NCBI RefSeq assembly: GCF_002750975.1
Contig: NZ_PEJS01000001.1
Coordinates: forward strand, 1,364,001-1,428,000
Length of the DNA stretch: 64,000 nucleotides
Direction of reading: 5' to 3'
DNA from: Stenotrophomonas indicatrix
Lineage (GTDB): Bacteria > Pseudomonadota > Gammaproteobacteria > Xanthomonadales > Xanthomonadaceae
The notes under the pieces are model-generated. The model ran no database searches. It was not told where the DNA came from and saw nothing but the letters and a program-made list of their open reading frames with translations. Each line of letters starts with the position of its first letter. The stretch's first letter is position 1. Position numbers and translations under genes: made by a program. This document shows, in pieces, positions 55,955 to 64,000 of the stretch.

Positions 55955-55980
55955 ATGTCCCTGTCTCACAGGTTGATTCC

Positions 55981-57045
55981 ATGCACGGTTCTCCCGACCA
56001 ACTTGCCCCGCGCGCGCGGCACCTGCTGCGCACGCTGATCGCGCGCTACATCCAGGATGGCGAGCCCGTGGGTTCGCAGACGCTGGCGCGCGTGGCCGGT
56101 CTGGAGGTCAGTCCGGCCACCATCCGCAACATCCTCGGTGACCTGGAAGACCTGGGCCTGCTGGCCTCGCCGCATACGTCGGCGGGCCGGATTCCGACCG
56201 CGCATGGCTACCGGGTGTTCGTCGACAGCCTGTTGCAGATGCAGCCGCCGGGCGAAGGGGAGCTGGCCCGACTGCGTCAGGAGCTGGCCGGAGGCGGCAG
56301 TACCCAGGCGCTGCTCGGCAGTGCGTCGGAGCTGCTGTCGGCGATGAGCCACTTCGTTGGCGTGGTCAGCGCGCCGCGCCGCGAGCAGTTCGCCTTCCGC
56401 CAGATCGATTTCGTGGCGCTGGACGGGCGCCGGGTGCTGGCGATCCTGGTGTTTGCCGACAATGAAGTGCAGAACCGGGTGATCGAGACCCGCCAGGACT
56501 TCGCACCGGGGCAGCTGGAGCAGGTGGCCAACTACCTCAATGCCCACTTTGCCGGGCTGCCCCTGGCCGAGATCCGTACCCGCCTGCTGCTGGAGCTGCG
56601 CGACGCCCGTTCCGAGCTGGAACAGGTGCTGGCGCACAGCGTCGAGCTGGCCGAGCAGGCCCTGCAGCCGCCGGCCGACGACATGCTGGTGGCCGGCCAG
56701 ACGCGTCTGATGGGGGTGCAGGACCTGTCCGACCTGGAGCGCCTGCGCGAGCTGTTCGAGCTGTTTTCCAGCAAGCGCGAGATCCTGCAGCTGCTGGAGC
56801 GGACCATCCAGGCCCCCGGCGTGCGCATCTTCATCGGCGAGGAAACCGGCGTGGTACCCCTGCAGGGCGTCTCGCTGGTCACCGCGCCGTACACCGCCAA
56901 CGGCCAGGTACTGGGCGTGCTGGGCGTGATCGGGCCGAAGCGGATGGCCTACGACCGCATGATTCCGCTGGTCCAGGCCACCGCCGATGTGCTCGGCGCG
57001 GCCTTTTCGCCGGGCGGGCGAACTCCGGGTGCATCGGACGCTTGA
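55981..57045 (+). CDS. hrcA: Heat-inducible transcription repressor HrcA
   Basis: Represses class I heat-shock genes by binding CIRCE (TTAGCACTC-N9-GAGTGCTAA). 354 residues: N-terminal winged helix with GEPVGSQTLARVAGLEVSPATIRNILGDLEDLGLLASPHTSAGRIPT, then a GAF-like middle and C-terminal GVIGPKRMAYDRMIPLV. No CIRCE sequence was found in the window, so its target (e.g. groESL) is probably elsewhere. Its end overlaps a sigma-32 promoter for grpE. Confidence 0.95.
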   Translation: MHGSPDQLAPRARHLLRTLIARYIQDGEPVGSQTLARVAGLEVSPATIRNILGDLEDLGLLASPHTSAGRIPTAHGYRVFVDSLLQMQPPGEGELARLRQELAGGGSTQALLGSASELLSAMSHFVGVVSAPRREQFAFRQIDFVALDGRRVLAILVFADNEVQNRVIETRQDFAPGQLEQVANYLNAHFAGLPLAEIRTRLLLELRDARSELEQVLAHSVELAEQALQPPADDMLVAGQTRLMGVQDLSDLERLRELFELFSSKREILQLLERTIQAPGVRIFIGEETGVVPLQGVSLVTAPYTANGQVLGVLGVIGPKRMAYDRMIPLVQATADVLGAAFSPGGRTPGASDA

Positions 57046-57067
57046 AACGCAGCATCCCGCCCACACT
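57041..57067 (+). promoter_or_regulatory. Sigma-32 promoter of grpE
   Basis: CTTGAAA (57041-57047) followed by CCCACACT (57060-57067) at 12-13 nt spacing. The -35 contains the hrcA stop codon TGA. Confidence 0.65.
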
Positions 57068-57108
57068 AGGGTGGGTGGAGGCGGAGAGTGACCGCCAGGG
57101 ACCCAGAC

Positions 57109-57624
57109 ATGAATCAAGATCAGCCAGACATCGCCGCCCAGCAGGCCGCCGCCGACGCAGCTGCCGCCGAGGGCGTCAACGAACAGATCGAACAGCTCCG
57201 TGCCGAAGTGGAGCAGGTCAAGGCCGAAGCGCTGCGTGAGCGCGCCGACCTCGACAACCAGCGCAAGCGCGTGGCCCGCGACATCGAACAGGCGCGCAAG
57301 TTCGCCAACGAGAAGCTGCTGGGCGAACTGCTGCCGGTATTCGACAGCCTCGATGCCGGCCTCAAGGCCGCCGGCGACGATGCCCATCCGCTTCGCGAGG
57401 GCCTGGAGCTGACCTACAAGCAGCTGCTGAAGGTCGCTGGTGACAACGGCCTGGTGCTGCTGGACCCGACCGGGCAGCCGTTCAACCCGGAACACCACCA
57501 GGCGATCAGCCAGGTCGCTGCCCCCGGCGCCGCCCCGGGCAGCGTGGTGACCGTGTTCCAGAAGGGCTACCTGCTCAACGAGCGCCTGCTGCGGCCGGCG
57601 CTGGTGGTGGTTGCCGCCGATTGA
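57109..57624 (+). CDS. grpE: GrpE nucleotide exchange factor
   Basis: Releases ADP from DnaK. 171 residues: Ala/Glu-rich N-terminus with a coiled coil ([30 protein letters not shown]), then [24 protein letters not shown] and [16 protein letters not shown]. The start at MNQDQPDI is chosen over the upstream in-frame ATG at 57088, which has a poorer ribosome site. Confidence 0.95.
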   Translation: MNQDQPDIAAQQAAADAAAAEGVNEQIEQLRAEVEQVKAEALRERADLDNQRKRVARDIEQARKFANEKLLGELLPVFDSLDAGLKAAGDDAHPLREGLELTYKQLLKVAGDNGLVLLDPTGQPFNPEHHQAISQVAAPGAAPGSVVTVFQKGYLLNERLLRPALVVVAAD

Positions 57625-57734
57625 CCGCGGGCGCCGGGCCTGGCCTGGCGCGGGTTTTCCCGCCGCGACCGGGGCATCGGCACGACCGACGCTGAACGTG
57701 TTGGGCGAACGGAAACACAGCGTTCGGGGGATGG

Positions 57735-57763
57735 CTTGAATGTTCCACGAGCCTCCCCCACAT
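57735..57763 (+). promoter_or_regulatory. Sigma-32 promoter of dnaK
   Basis: CTTGAAT (57735-57741) and CCCCACAT (57756-57763) with a 14-nt spacer, 65 bp upstream of the dnaK ATG. Near-consensus. Confidence 0.8.
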
Positions 57764-57827
57764 CCCATTCATCCACCGGCCGAACGGCCGGACTGACAAA
57801 AACAACATCCTTCAAGGAGTCTCCCCC

Positions 57828-59753
57828 ATGGGCAAGATCATTGGTATCGACCTCGGCACCACCAACTCGTGCGTGGCGATCATGGACGGCGGCAAGGCCC
57901 GCGTCATCGAAAATTCGGAAGGCGATCGCACCACCCCGTCGATCGTCGCCTACACCAAGGACGGCGAAGTCCTGGTCGGTGCCTCGGCCAAGCGCCAGGC
58001 CGTGACCAACCCGAAGAACACCTTCTACGCGGTGAAGCGCCTGATCGGCCGCAAGTTCACCGACGCCGAAGTGCAGAAGGACATCGCGCACGTCCCGTAC
58101 AGCATCCTGGCCCATGACAATGGCGATGCCTGGGTGGCCACCAGCGATGCCAAGAAGATGGCACCGCAGGAAATCTCGGCCAAGGTGCTGGAGAAGATGA
58201 AGAAGACCGCCGAGGACTTCCTCGGTGAGAAGGTCACCGAAGCGGTCATCACCGTGCCGGCCTACTTCAACGACAGCCAGCGCCAGGCAACCAAGGACGC
58301 TGGCCGCATCGCCGGCCTGGACGTCAAGCGCATCATCAACGAGCCGACCGCGGCCGCGCTGGCCTATGGCCTGGACAAGGGCGACAACAAGGATCGCAAG
58401 ATCGTTGTGTACGACCTGGGCGGCGGCACCTTCGACGTCTCGGTGATCGAGATCGCCAATGTCGACGGCGAGAAGCAGTTCGAAGTGCTGGCCACCAACG
58501 GCGACACCTTCCTGGGTGGCGAAGACTTCGACAACCGCGTCATCGAGTACTTGGTTGAAGAGTTCAACAAGGACCAGGGCATCGACCTGCGCAAGGATCC
58601 GCTGGCCCTGCAGCGCCTGAAGGATGCTGCCGAGCGCGCCAAGATCGAGCTGTCCAGCGCCCAGCAGACCGAAGTGAACCTGCCGTACGTCACCGCTGAC
58701 GCGTCGGGTCCGAAGCACCTGAACATCAAGCTGACCCGCGCCAAGCTGGAGTCGCTGGTGGAAGAGCTGATCAGGAAGTCGATCGAGCCGTGCCGCGTTG
58801 CGTTGAATGACGCCGGCCTGCGTTCGAGCGACATCAGCGAAGTGATCCTGGTCGGCGGCCAGACCCGCATGCCGAAGGTGCAGCAGGCTGTCACCGAGTT
58901 CTTCGGCAAGGAACCGCGCAAGGACGTCAACCCGGACGAAGCCGTGGCACTGGGTGCTGCGATCCAGGGCGGCGTGCTCGGCGGCGACGTCAAGGATGTG
59001 CTGCTGCTGGACGTGACCCCGCTGTCGCTGGGTATCGAAACCATGGGCGGTGTGTTCACCAAGATCATCGAAAAGAACACCACCATCCCGACCAAGGCCT
59101 CGCAGGTGTTCTCCACCGCCGAGGACAACCAGTCGGCCGTGACCGTGCACGTGCTGCAGGGTGAGCGCGAACAGGCCCGCTTCAACAAGTCGCTGGCCAA
59201 GTTCGACCTGTCCGGCATCGAGCCGGCCCCGCGCGGCCTGCCGCAGGTGGAAGTGTCCTTCGACATCGACGCCAACGGCATCCTGCACGTGTCGGCCAAG
59301 GACAAGAAGACCAACAAGGAACAGAAGGTCGAGATCAAGGCCGGTTCGGGTCTGTCCGAGGAAGAGATCGCACGCATGGTCGCCGACGCGGAAGCCAACC
59401 GCGAAGAAGACAAGAAGTTCCAGGAGCTGGTGCAGGCCCGCAACCAGGCCGATGCCCTGATCCACGGCACCCGCAGCGCGATCACCGAGCACGGCAGCAA
59501 GGTTGGTGGCGAAGTGATCGGCAAGGTGGAAGCGGCCCTGGCCGATCTGGAAACCGCGATGAAGGGTGACGACAAGGCGCAGATCGAAGCCAAGTCGAAG
59601 GTGCTGGAAGAAGCTGGCCAGTCGCTGTTCGCTGCGGCTTCGGCCGACCAGGGCGGTGCCGCCCCGGGTGCCGACGCCGGCAATGCGGGCAAGGCGCAGG
59701 ATGACGTGGTGGACGCCGAGTTCACCGAAGTCAAGGACGACAAGAAGTCCTGA
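57828..59753 (+). CDS. dnaK: Chaperone DnaK (Hsp70)
   Basis: Cytosolic Hsp70, 641 residues, normal length. ATPase domain begins [17 protein letters not shown], contains [16 protein letters not shown] and the [12 protein letters not shown] phosphate loop; linker/substrate domain has [15 protein letters not shown]-terminal Ala/Gly-rich tail ends [13 protein letters not shown]. Ribosome site AAGGAG precedes the ATG. Confidence 0.98.
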   Translation: MGKIIGIDLGTTNSCVAIMDGGKARVIENSEGDRTTPSIVAYTKDGEVLVGASAKRQAVTNPKNTFYAVKRLIGRKFTDAEVQKDIAHVPYSILAHDNGDAWVATSDAKKMAPQEISAKVLEKMKKTAEDFLGEKVTEAVITVPAYFNDSQRQATKDAGRIAGLDVKRIINEPTAAALAYGLDKGDNKDRKIVVYDLGGGTFDVSVIEIANVDGEKQFEVLATNGDTFLGGEDFDNRVIEYLVEEFNKDQGIDLRKDPLALQRLKDAAERAKIELSSAQQTEVNLPYVTADASGPKHLNIKLTRAKLESLVEELIRKSIEPCRVALNDAGLRSSDISEVILVGGQTRMPKVQQAVTEFFGKEPRKDVNPDEAVALGAAIQGGVLGGDVKDVLLLDVTPLSLGIETMGGVFTKIIEKNTTIPTKASQVFSTAEDNQSAVTVHVLQGEREQARFNKSLAKFDLSGIEPAPRGLPQVEVSFDIDANGILHVSAKDKKTNKEQKVEIKAGSGLSEEEIARMVADAEANREEDKKFQELVQARNQADALIHGTRSAITEHGSKVGGEVIGKVEAALADLETAMKGDDKAQIEAKSKVLEEAGQSLFAAASADQGGAAPGADAGNAGKAQDDVVDAEFTEVKDDKKS

Positions 59754-59760
59754 TCCGGAC

Positions 59761-59865
59761 CGACACGGGACGCTGGTTGCCAGTGTCCCGTTGTCGTACC
59801 AGGGTCCTGACCGCCCTCTGGCGTGTCGGGGCGCCCGACGCAAGAGCGGACCTGGTTCCGCTCTT
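59761..59865 (+). other. Three consecutive hairpins in the dnaK-dnaJ gap
   Basis: Hairpins at 59761-59796 (GGGACGCTGG / CCAGTGTCCC), 59825-59839 (GTCGGG-GCG-CCCGAC-like) and 59842-59865 (AAGAGCGGA / TCCGCTCTT). None has a strong T-run; they may attenuate or stabilise between dnaK and dnaJ. Confidence 0.6.
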
Positions 59866-59907
59866 CCGCTTTGACGAATCCCGACTTTCCGGAATGCGAT
59901 CCACGAT

Positions 59908-61041
59908 ATGAGCAAGCGCGATTACTACGAAGTGCTGGGCGTTGCCCGCACCGCCACCGACGAAGAACTGAAGAAGTCCTACCGCCGTTGCGCGATGAAG
60001 TTCCACCCGGACCGCAACCCGGGTGATGCGGCGGCCGAAGCCTCCTTCAAGGAGTGCAAGGAAGCCTACGAAGTCCTGTCCGACGGCAACAAGCGCCGCA
60101 TGTACGACAGCCATGGCCATGCCGCGTTCGAACACGGCATGGGCGGTGGTGGCGGTGGTCCGGGCGGCCCGGACATGAACGATATTTTCGGCGACATCTT
60201 CGGCAACATCTTTGGTGGTGCCGGCGGTGGTGGCCCGCGCCAGGCGCGTCGCGGCGCCGACATCGGTTACGTGATGGAGCTGGACCTGGAAGAAGCGGTG
60301 CGTGGCGTCGAGCGCCGCATCGAGATTCCGACCCTGGCCGAATGCGGCGACTGCGATGGCAGCGGCTCGGAAGACGGCAAGGTCGAGACCTGCAACGTCT
60401 GCCATGGTCGTGGCCAGGTGCGCATCCAGCGCGGCATCTTCGCCATGCAGCAGGCCTGCCACAACTGTGGTGGCCGTGGCCAGATCATCGCCAAGCCCTG
60501 CAAGACCTGCCACGGCAACGGCCGTGTCGAAGAAGACAAGGTGCTGTCGGTGAAGGTGCCGGCGGGCGTGGATACCGGCGACCGCATCCGCCTGGCGGGT
60601 GAGGGCGAGGCCGGCCCTGCGGGGACGCCACCGGGCGATCTGTACGTGGAAGTGCGCGTGCGCGAGCACCACATCTTCCAGCGCGACGGCGACGACCTGC
60701 ACTGCGAAGTGCCGATCCGCATTTCGCAGGCCGCACTGGGCGATACCGTGCGCGTGGCCACCCTCGGTGGTGAAGCGGAAATCCGTATCCCGGCCGAGAC
60801 CCAGACCGGCAAGCTGTTCCGCCTGCGCGGCAAGGGCGTGCGGTCGGTGCGCAGCCGCAGCGAGGGTGACCTGTACTGCCGCGTGGTGGTGGAGACGCCG
60901 GTCAACCTCACCAGCGACCAGCGCAAACTGCTGGAGCAGTTCGAAGCCACCTTCAACGGCGAGGATGCGCGCAAGCATTCGCCGAAGTCGGCGACCTTCA
61001 TCGACGGCGTCAAGGGCTTCTGGGATCGGATGACGTCCTGA
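59908..61041 (+). CDS. dnaJ: Co-chaperone DnaJ (Hsp40)
   Basis: Stimulates DnaK ATPase and delivers substrates. 377 residues: J domain with HPD in [10 protein letters not shown], Gly/Phe region (~75-120), and four zinc-finger repeats [24 protein letters not shown] and CKTCHGNG, then the C-terminal substrate domains. Follows dnaK by 154 bp. Confidence 0.97.
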   Translation: MSKRDYYEVLGVARTATDEELKKSYRRCAMKFHPDRNPGDAAAEASFKECKEAYEVLSDGNKRRMYDSHGHAAFEHGMGGGGGGPGGPDMNDIFGDIFGNIFGGAGGGGPRQARRGADIGYVMELDLEEAVRGVERRIEIPTLAECGDCDGSGSEDGKVETCNVCHGRGQVRIQRGIFAMQQACHNCGGRGQIIAKPCKTCHGNGRVEEDKVLSVKVPAGVDTGDRIRLAGEGEAGPAGTPPGDLYVEVRVREHHIFQRDGDDLHCEVPIRISQAALGDTVRVATLGGEAEIRIPAETQTGKLFRLRGKGVRSVRSRSEGDLYCRVVVETPVNLTSDQRKLLEQFEATFNGEDARKHSPKSATFIDGVKGFWDRMTS

Positions 61042-61068
61042 TCCCTTGAGGGAAATGTTGAACGACAG

Positions 61069-61091
61069 CGCCGGGCCATGCCCGGCGTTTT
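61069..61091 (+). terminator. REP hairpin serving as dnaJ terminator
   Basis: CGCCGGGC-CAT-GCCCGGCG stem followed by TTTTCGTTT. Same stem family as the REP at 8818, here with a T-run. Confidence 0.75.
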
Positions 61092-61138
61092 CGTTTCCGG
61101 CGCAGCAGGCGTGCCATGCGTGGACGCGGTGCGACGGA

Positions 61139-61936
61139 TCAACGGAAGAATGCCGCCGGCGTCTGCCCCAGCTGGCGCTTGAACATGCTGGTGAATGCAC
61201 TGGGGCTGTCGTAGCCCATCGCCAGCGCCACATCGATCACCTTCTCGCCGCGGGCCAGCCGTTCCATCGCGGCCAGCAGGCGCGCCTGCTGCCGCCACTG
61301 GCCGAAGGTCATGCCCAGTTCGCTGGCGAAGTGGCGCTGGATGGTTTTCACGTCGATCGCCAACGCCTGCGCCCAGTCCTGCAGGGTCGCCTCGTCGCCG
61401 GGATGTTTCTGGATGTGCTGGCAGATCCTGTGCAGGCGCGGGTCGACGGGCTCGGGCAGGTGCAACGGCAGTACGTCCATGCGGCGCAGTTCGTCGAGCA
61501 TCAGCCGCACCACGCGGCCATCGCGGCTGTCTTCTTCATGCGGCCCGTCGATCAGGATGGCTGCCTGCAGCAGTTCGCGCAGCAGCGGTGCCACCTGCAC
61601 GGCAAAGGGCTCGGCGGGCAGCTGCGGGGCGAATGACGGTTCGATGTACAGACTGCGCATGTGCACCTCGGCGATGCAGTCCACGGCATGGGCCATGCCC
61701 GCCGGCATCCAGATGGCGCGGGTGGAGGGCACCACCCAGCGGCCGACTTCCGAGCGCACCACCATCAGCCCGGACATGGAATAGACCAGCTGGTGCCGCC
61801 GGTGCTTGTGCGCCGCGATGTGGGTGCCGGCGCGGTAGTCGCGTGCGCGGCAGGTGACCGGGCGATGCACCGGCACCTCGTTCCACGGCGCGGTTTCGCG
61901 GATGGGGCAGGGGGTGTCCTTTTTGCGATAGGCCAT
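61139..61936 (-). CDS. AraC-family transcriptional regulator
   Basis: A 265-residue regulator: N-terminal cupin sensor (AGTHIAAHKHRRHQLVYSMSG) and C-terminal double helix-turn-helix (TLQDWAQALAIDVKTIQRHFASELG, DVALAMGYDSPSAFTSMFKRQLGQTPAAF). Divergent from the MFS gene by 73 bp, so it likely controls that pump, as NimR does for NimT in E. coli. The start MAYRKKDT is chosen; longer in-frame starts overlap the divergent gene. Confidence 0.9.
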   Translation of the reverse strand: MAYRKKDTPCPIRETAPWNEVPVHRPVTCRARDYRAGTHIAAHKHRRHQLVYSMSGLMVVRSEVGRWVVPSTRAIWMPAGMAHAVDCIAEVHMRSLYIEPSFAPQLPAEPFAVQVAPLLRELLQAAILIDGPHEEDSRDGRVVRLMLDELRRMDVLPLHLPEPVDPRLHRICQHIQKHPGDEATLQDWAQALAIDVKTIQRHFASELGMTFGQWRQQARLLAAMERLARGEKVIDVALAMGYDSPSAFTSMFKRQLGQTPAAFFR

Positions 61937-62009
61937 GACCAGAACGCGGCAGAAGGGAGCGGATGCCCACCGTAGCATGCACGGCTCGCCCCCATCCTGA
62001 CCGTGCGCA

Positions 62010-63209
62010 ATGTCGACTCTGGCTTCTCCCGCCGTATCCGCCCGCCCCGTATCGCCCGGAGTGCTGGCGGCAATCTCCAGCTCCCACATGGTCAACGACA
62101 TGATGCAGTCGCTGATCCTGGCCATCTATCCGGTGATCAAGGGCGGCTTCAATCTCAGCTTCACCCAGATCGGCCTGATCACGCTGACCTACCAGCTCAC
62201 CGCCTCGATCTTCCAGCCGCTGGTCGGCCTTGCCACCGACCGGCGGCCGGCCCCGTACTCACTGCCGATCGGCATGGCCTCGACCTTGTGCGGCATGCTG
62301 CTGCTCGGCTTTGCGCCCAACTACGCGATGGTGCTGCTGGCCGCCGCGCTGGTCGGCATCGGCTCGGCCATCTTCCATCCGGAAGCCTCGCGCATCGCCC
62401 GCCTCGCCTCCGGCGGCCGTCATGGCCTGGCGCAGTCGGTATTCCAGGTGGGAGGCAACTTCGGCACGGCGCTGGGGCCGCTGATCGCCGCAGCGGTGAT
62501 CGTGCCCTATGGCCAGCATTCCGCATCGTGGTTTGCCGGTGCAGCGTTGATCGGCATTGCCCTGCTGACCTATGTCGGTCGCTGGTACTCGCTGCATCTG
62601 GGCGCGCCCCGGCCAGCAGCACATGGTGTGACTGCCGCGCGCCATCCGCCGCGCACGATCGCCCGGGTGCTGGCCATCCTGCTGGTGCTGATCTTCAGCA
62701 AGTACTTCTACATGGCCAGCATCGGCAGCTACTTCACCTTCTACCTGATGCATCATTTCGGCATTCCGGTGGCGCAGGCGCAGCTGCATCTGTTCGCCTT
62801 CCTGGTGGCGTCCGCCGCGGGTGGATTCTTCGGCGGTCCGCTGGGCGATCGTATCGGTCGCAAGCCGATCATCTGGGCCTCGATCCTGGGCGTGGCACCG
62901 TTCGCGCTGATGCTGCCGCATGCCGACCTGCTGTGGACGACGGTGCTGGCGGTGCTGATCGGCTTCGTGCTGTCTTCGGCCTTCTCGGCGATCGTGGTCT
63001 ATGCGCAGGAAATGATGCCGCACCGCATTGGCATGGTGTCCGGGTTGTTCTTTGGCTTTGCCTTCGGCATGGGCGGCCTCGGCGCAGCGGTGCTCGGTCT
63101 GCTGGCTGACAAGACCAGCATCGAATTCGTCTACCAGCTGACCGCGTTCCTGCCGTTGCTGGGCATCGTCGCGGCCTGGCTGCCGCCGTCCAGGCCTGCT
63201 GCGCACTGA
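62010..63209 (+). CDS. fsr: Fosmidomycin-resistance-type MFS transporter (Fsr)
   Basis: A 399-residue, about 12-helix major facilitator. N-terminal SSHMVNDMMQSLILAIYPVIKG is the hallmark of Fsr-type transporters; LVGIGSAIFHPEASRIAR and GGPLGDRIGRKPIIW are conserved loops. E. coli Fsr exports fosmidomycin; other substrates are possible. Divergent from an AraC regulator. Confidence 0.88.
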   Translation: MSTLASPAVSARPVSPGVLAAISSSHMVNDMMQSLILAIYPVIKGGFNLSFTQIGLITLTYQLTASIFQPLVGLATDRRPAPYSLPIGMASTLCGMLLLGFAPNYAMVLLAAALVGIGSAIFHPEASRIARLASGGRHGLAQSVFQVGGNFGTALGPLIAAAVIVPYGQHSASWFAGAALIGIALLTYVGRWYSLHLGAPRPAAHGVTAARHPPRTIARVLAILLVLIFSKYFYMASIGSYFTFYLMHHFGIPVAQAQLHLFAFLVASAAGGFFGGPLGDRIGRKPIIWASILGVAPFALMLPHADLLWTTVLAVLIGFVLSSAFSAIVVYAQEMMPHRIGMVSGLFFGFAFGMGGLGAAVLGLLADKTSIEFVYQLTAFLPLLGIVAAWLPPSRPAAH

Positions 63210-63220
63210 GGGGTGTTCTT

Positions 63221-63430
63221 CGGCAGGGCTGCGCCCTGCACCTGCAGAGGCCAGAGCAACGGCAACGGCAACGGCAACGGCAAGAGCGTGCATTTCGTGG
63301 GATGGCGGGGTGGGTCCGGTTGCGGGGGACGCCGTGAATCCATCCCTGGAGGCTTGGCCGCGGCATCCATGCCGCGGACACCCCCGCAACCGGACCCACC
63401 CCGCCTTCGACGGATTTCCGCAATCTGTCG
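63221..63430 (+). repeat. Long-stem intergenic element, copy D
   Basis: Hairpin GGCAGGGCTGCGCCCTGC, CTGCAGAGGCC, a run of four CAACGG hexamers, TTCGTGGGATG, then a perfect 25-bp stem (63304-63328 with 63381-63405) and inner hairpin CGCGGCATCCATGCCGCG. Right flank TTCGACGGATTTCCG. Copies D and E fill the 592-bp fsr-pdxY gap. Confidence 0.85.
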
Positions 63431-63455
63431 GGATGGCATGACTTGTTGTTGGTGG

Positions 63456-63475
63456 GTGTCGACCTTGGTCGACAC
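63456..63475. repeat. 9-2-9 palindrome
   Basis: GTGTCGACC-TT-GGTCGACAC, perfect. Differs from GTGCCAACC-TT-GGTTGGCAC (12201) at paired positions only. Confidence 0.75.
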
Positions 63476-63523
63476 GTCGTGGATGCTCTTCGATTCGAAT
63501 TCGAAATATTCGATTCCGATGGA

Positions 63524-63552
63524 GATTCATCCACGCATGTCGTGGATCCATA
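63524..63552. repeat. Degenerate SMAG-like palindrome
   Basis: TTCATCCACGCATGTCGTGG and ATCCATAA: a variant with ATCCACG / CGTGGAT arms around CATGT. Confidence 0.6.
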
Positions 63553-63776
63553 ACCATCCGTCACCGGGAAACTGTCGAGGGCGGGGCGGTATGGGGCTGC
63601 AGGACCGTTGGCGCCATGGATGGCGCCATCGAGCCCCCATGGATGGGTTTACGGCGTGTCCTGCAGCCCCATACCGCCCCGCCAAACCACAGAAAAGCCA
63701 GAGCCGGCTGTTGCTGTTGCCTCGGCTTTGGCTGTGGCTGTTGCCTCTGCAGGTGCAGGGCGCAGCCCTGCCGAAA
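63553..63776 (-). repeat. Long-stem intergenic element, copy E (inverted)
   Basis: Left flank CCATCCGTCACCGGGAAACT is the reverse complement of copy C's right flank. A perfect 26-bp stem (63580-63605 with 63658-63683), inner hairpin GGCGCCATGGATGGCGCC, a degenerate GCTGTTGC run and the hairpin GCAGGGCGCAGCCCTGC follow. Here the usual GCGGGG block is GCAGGA and its partner is TCCTGC. Confidence 0.85.
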
Positions 63777-63801
63777 ACCCCCTTGGGCGTAGAATGCGGG
63801 C

Positions 63802-64000
63802 ATGAGCGAATCCCTCGACAACCACCTGGTCCACGGCCGCCGCCAGCGGCCCGACGGCCCTTCGCCGATCGATGTCATTTCGGTCCAATCACAACTGGTC
63901 TACGGCCATGCCGGCAACAGCGCCGCGCTGCCCCCGATGCGTGCGCTCGGCGTGCGCGTGGCCTCGATCCCGACCACGCTGCTGAGCAATGCGCCGTTCT
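63802..64000 (+). CDS. pdxY: Pyridoxal kinase PdxY (3' truncated by window)
   Basis: The first 66 codons of a vitamin B6 salvage kinase. The N-terminal extension MSESLDNHLVHGRRQRPDG precedes the family start IDVISVQSQLVYGHAGNSAA and continues PPMRALGVRVASIPTTLLSN. The conserved substrate-binding segments S-Q-x-V-x-G-H-x-G-N-S and P-T-x-x-L-S-N identify PdxY/PdxK. The rest lies beyond the window. Confidence 0.9.
   Translation, partial: MSESLDNHLVHGRRQRPDGPSPIDVISVQSQLVYGHAGNSAALPPMRALGVRVASIPTTLLSNAPF

Noticed and set aside
55866..55980. CIRCE operator upstream of hrcA
   Set aside because: A CTAGCACGC fragment is present but the inverted partner and 9-nt spacing are absent.
57567..59915. A 782-codon minus-strand frame over dnaK
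   Set aside because: Shadow of dnaK with no recognisable domain.
63131..63564. Frames encoding similar peptides in each long-stem element (rich in RR, PP and HP)
   Set aside because: The peptide similarity follows from the conserved DNA repeat; no ribosome sites, and the frames are broken in some copies.

Overview
The window is GC-rich, densely coding chromosomal DNA from a gammaproteobacterium of the Xanthomonadaceae, most likely the Stenotrophomonas maltophilia complex. Three things point there: the complete smeU1-V-W-U2-X multidrug efflux operon with its divergent LysR regulator SmeRv; many copies of the short GTAG/SMAG-type palindrome (core ATCCACGCCATGCGTGGAT); and Xanthomonad synteny such as bamE(omlA)/fur and recN/hrcA-grpE-dnaK-dnaJ. 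No prophage, insertion sequence or CRISPR array was recognised.

Layout. 1-12.4 kb: the end of a sugar/glycerol-phosphate ABC ATPase, ygfZ, the succinate dehydrogenase locus (SdhAF4-like gene, sdhCDAB, sdhE, ygfX-like gene), lolC/lolD lipoprotein export, a lipoprotein, yggX-mutY, ftsY and a tiny flagellar-rod-like protein, followed by tandem and palindromic repeats. 12.4-20 kb: htpG, rsmD-coaD, a lipoprotein, a ferredoxin, gamma-glutamyltransferase and a metallo-beta-lactamase-fold hydrolase. 20-26.5 kb: psiF-like gene, upp, and a four-gene operon (TonB-dependent receptor, phytase-like beta-propeller lipoprotein, purple-acid-phosphatase-like enzyme, small membrane protein) that reads as a phytate or organophosphate scavenging system. 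26.5-29.5 kb: SUKH protein, photolyase and an OmpA-like lipoprotein.

29.7-38.7 kb: smeRv / smeU1VWU2X, closed by a strong terminator. 38.7-47.2 kb is an accessory-looking block, almost all on the minus strand: VOC protein, secreted endonuclease/phosphatase-fold protein under a LacI-like operator, two paralogous mini secreted proteins, a LuxR-type regulator coupled to hchA, an unknown 326-residue protein, a large lipase-like lipoprotein, and three small genes ending at the 3' end of the tmRNA gene. 47.3-51.7 kb: ssrA, two GNAT paralogs, smpB, ratA-rnfH, bamE and fur. 51.8-64 kb: a GDSL esterase and LysR pair, recN, the hrcA-grpE-dnaK-dnaJ chaperone locus with sigma-32 promoters, an AraC regulator with a fosmidomycin-resistance-type MFS pump, and the start of pdxY.

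The strongest non-genic signal is a family of five roughly 180-bp intergenic elements. Each has a 25-26 bp stem whose sequence differs between copies while its two arms stay complementary. A second family of 9-2-9 palindromes is scattered through intergenic DNA and forms a 37-bp tandem array near 12.3 kb.
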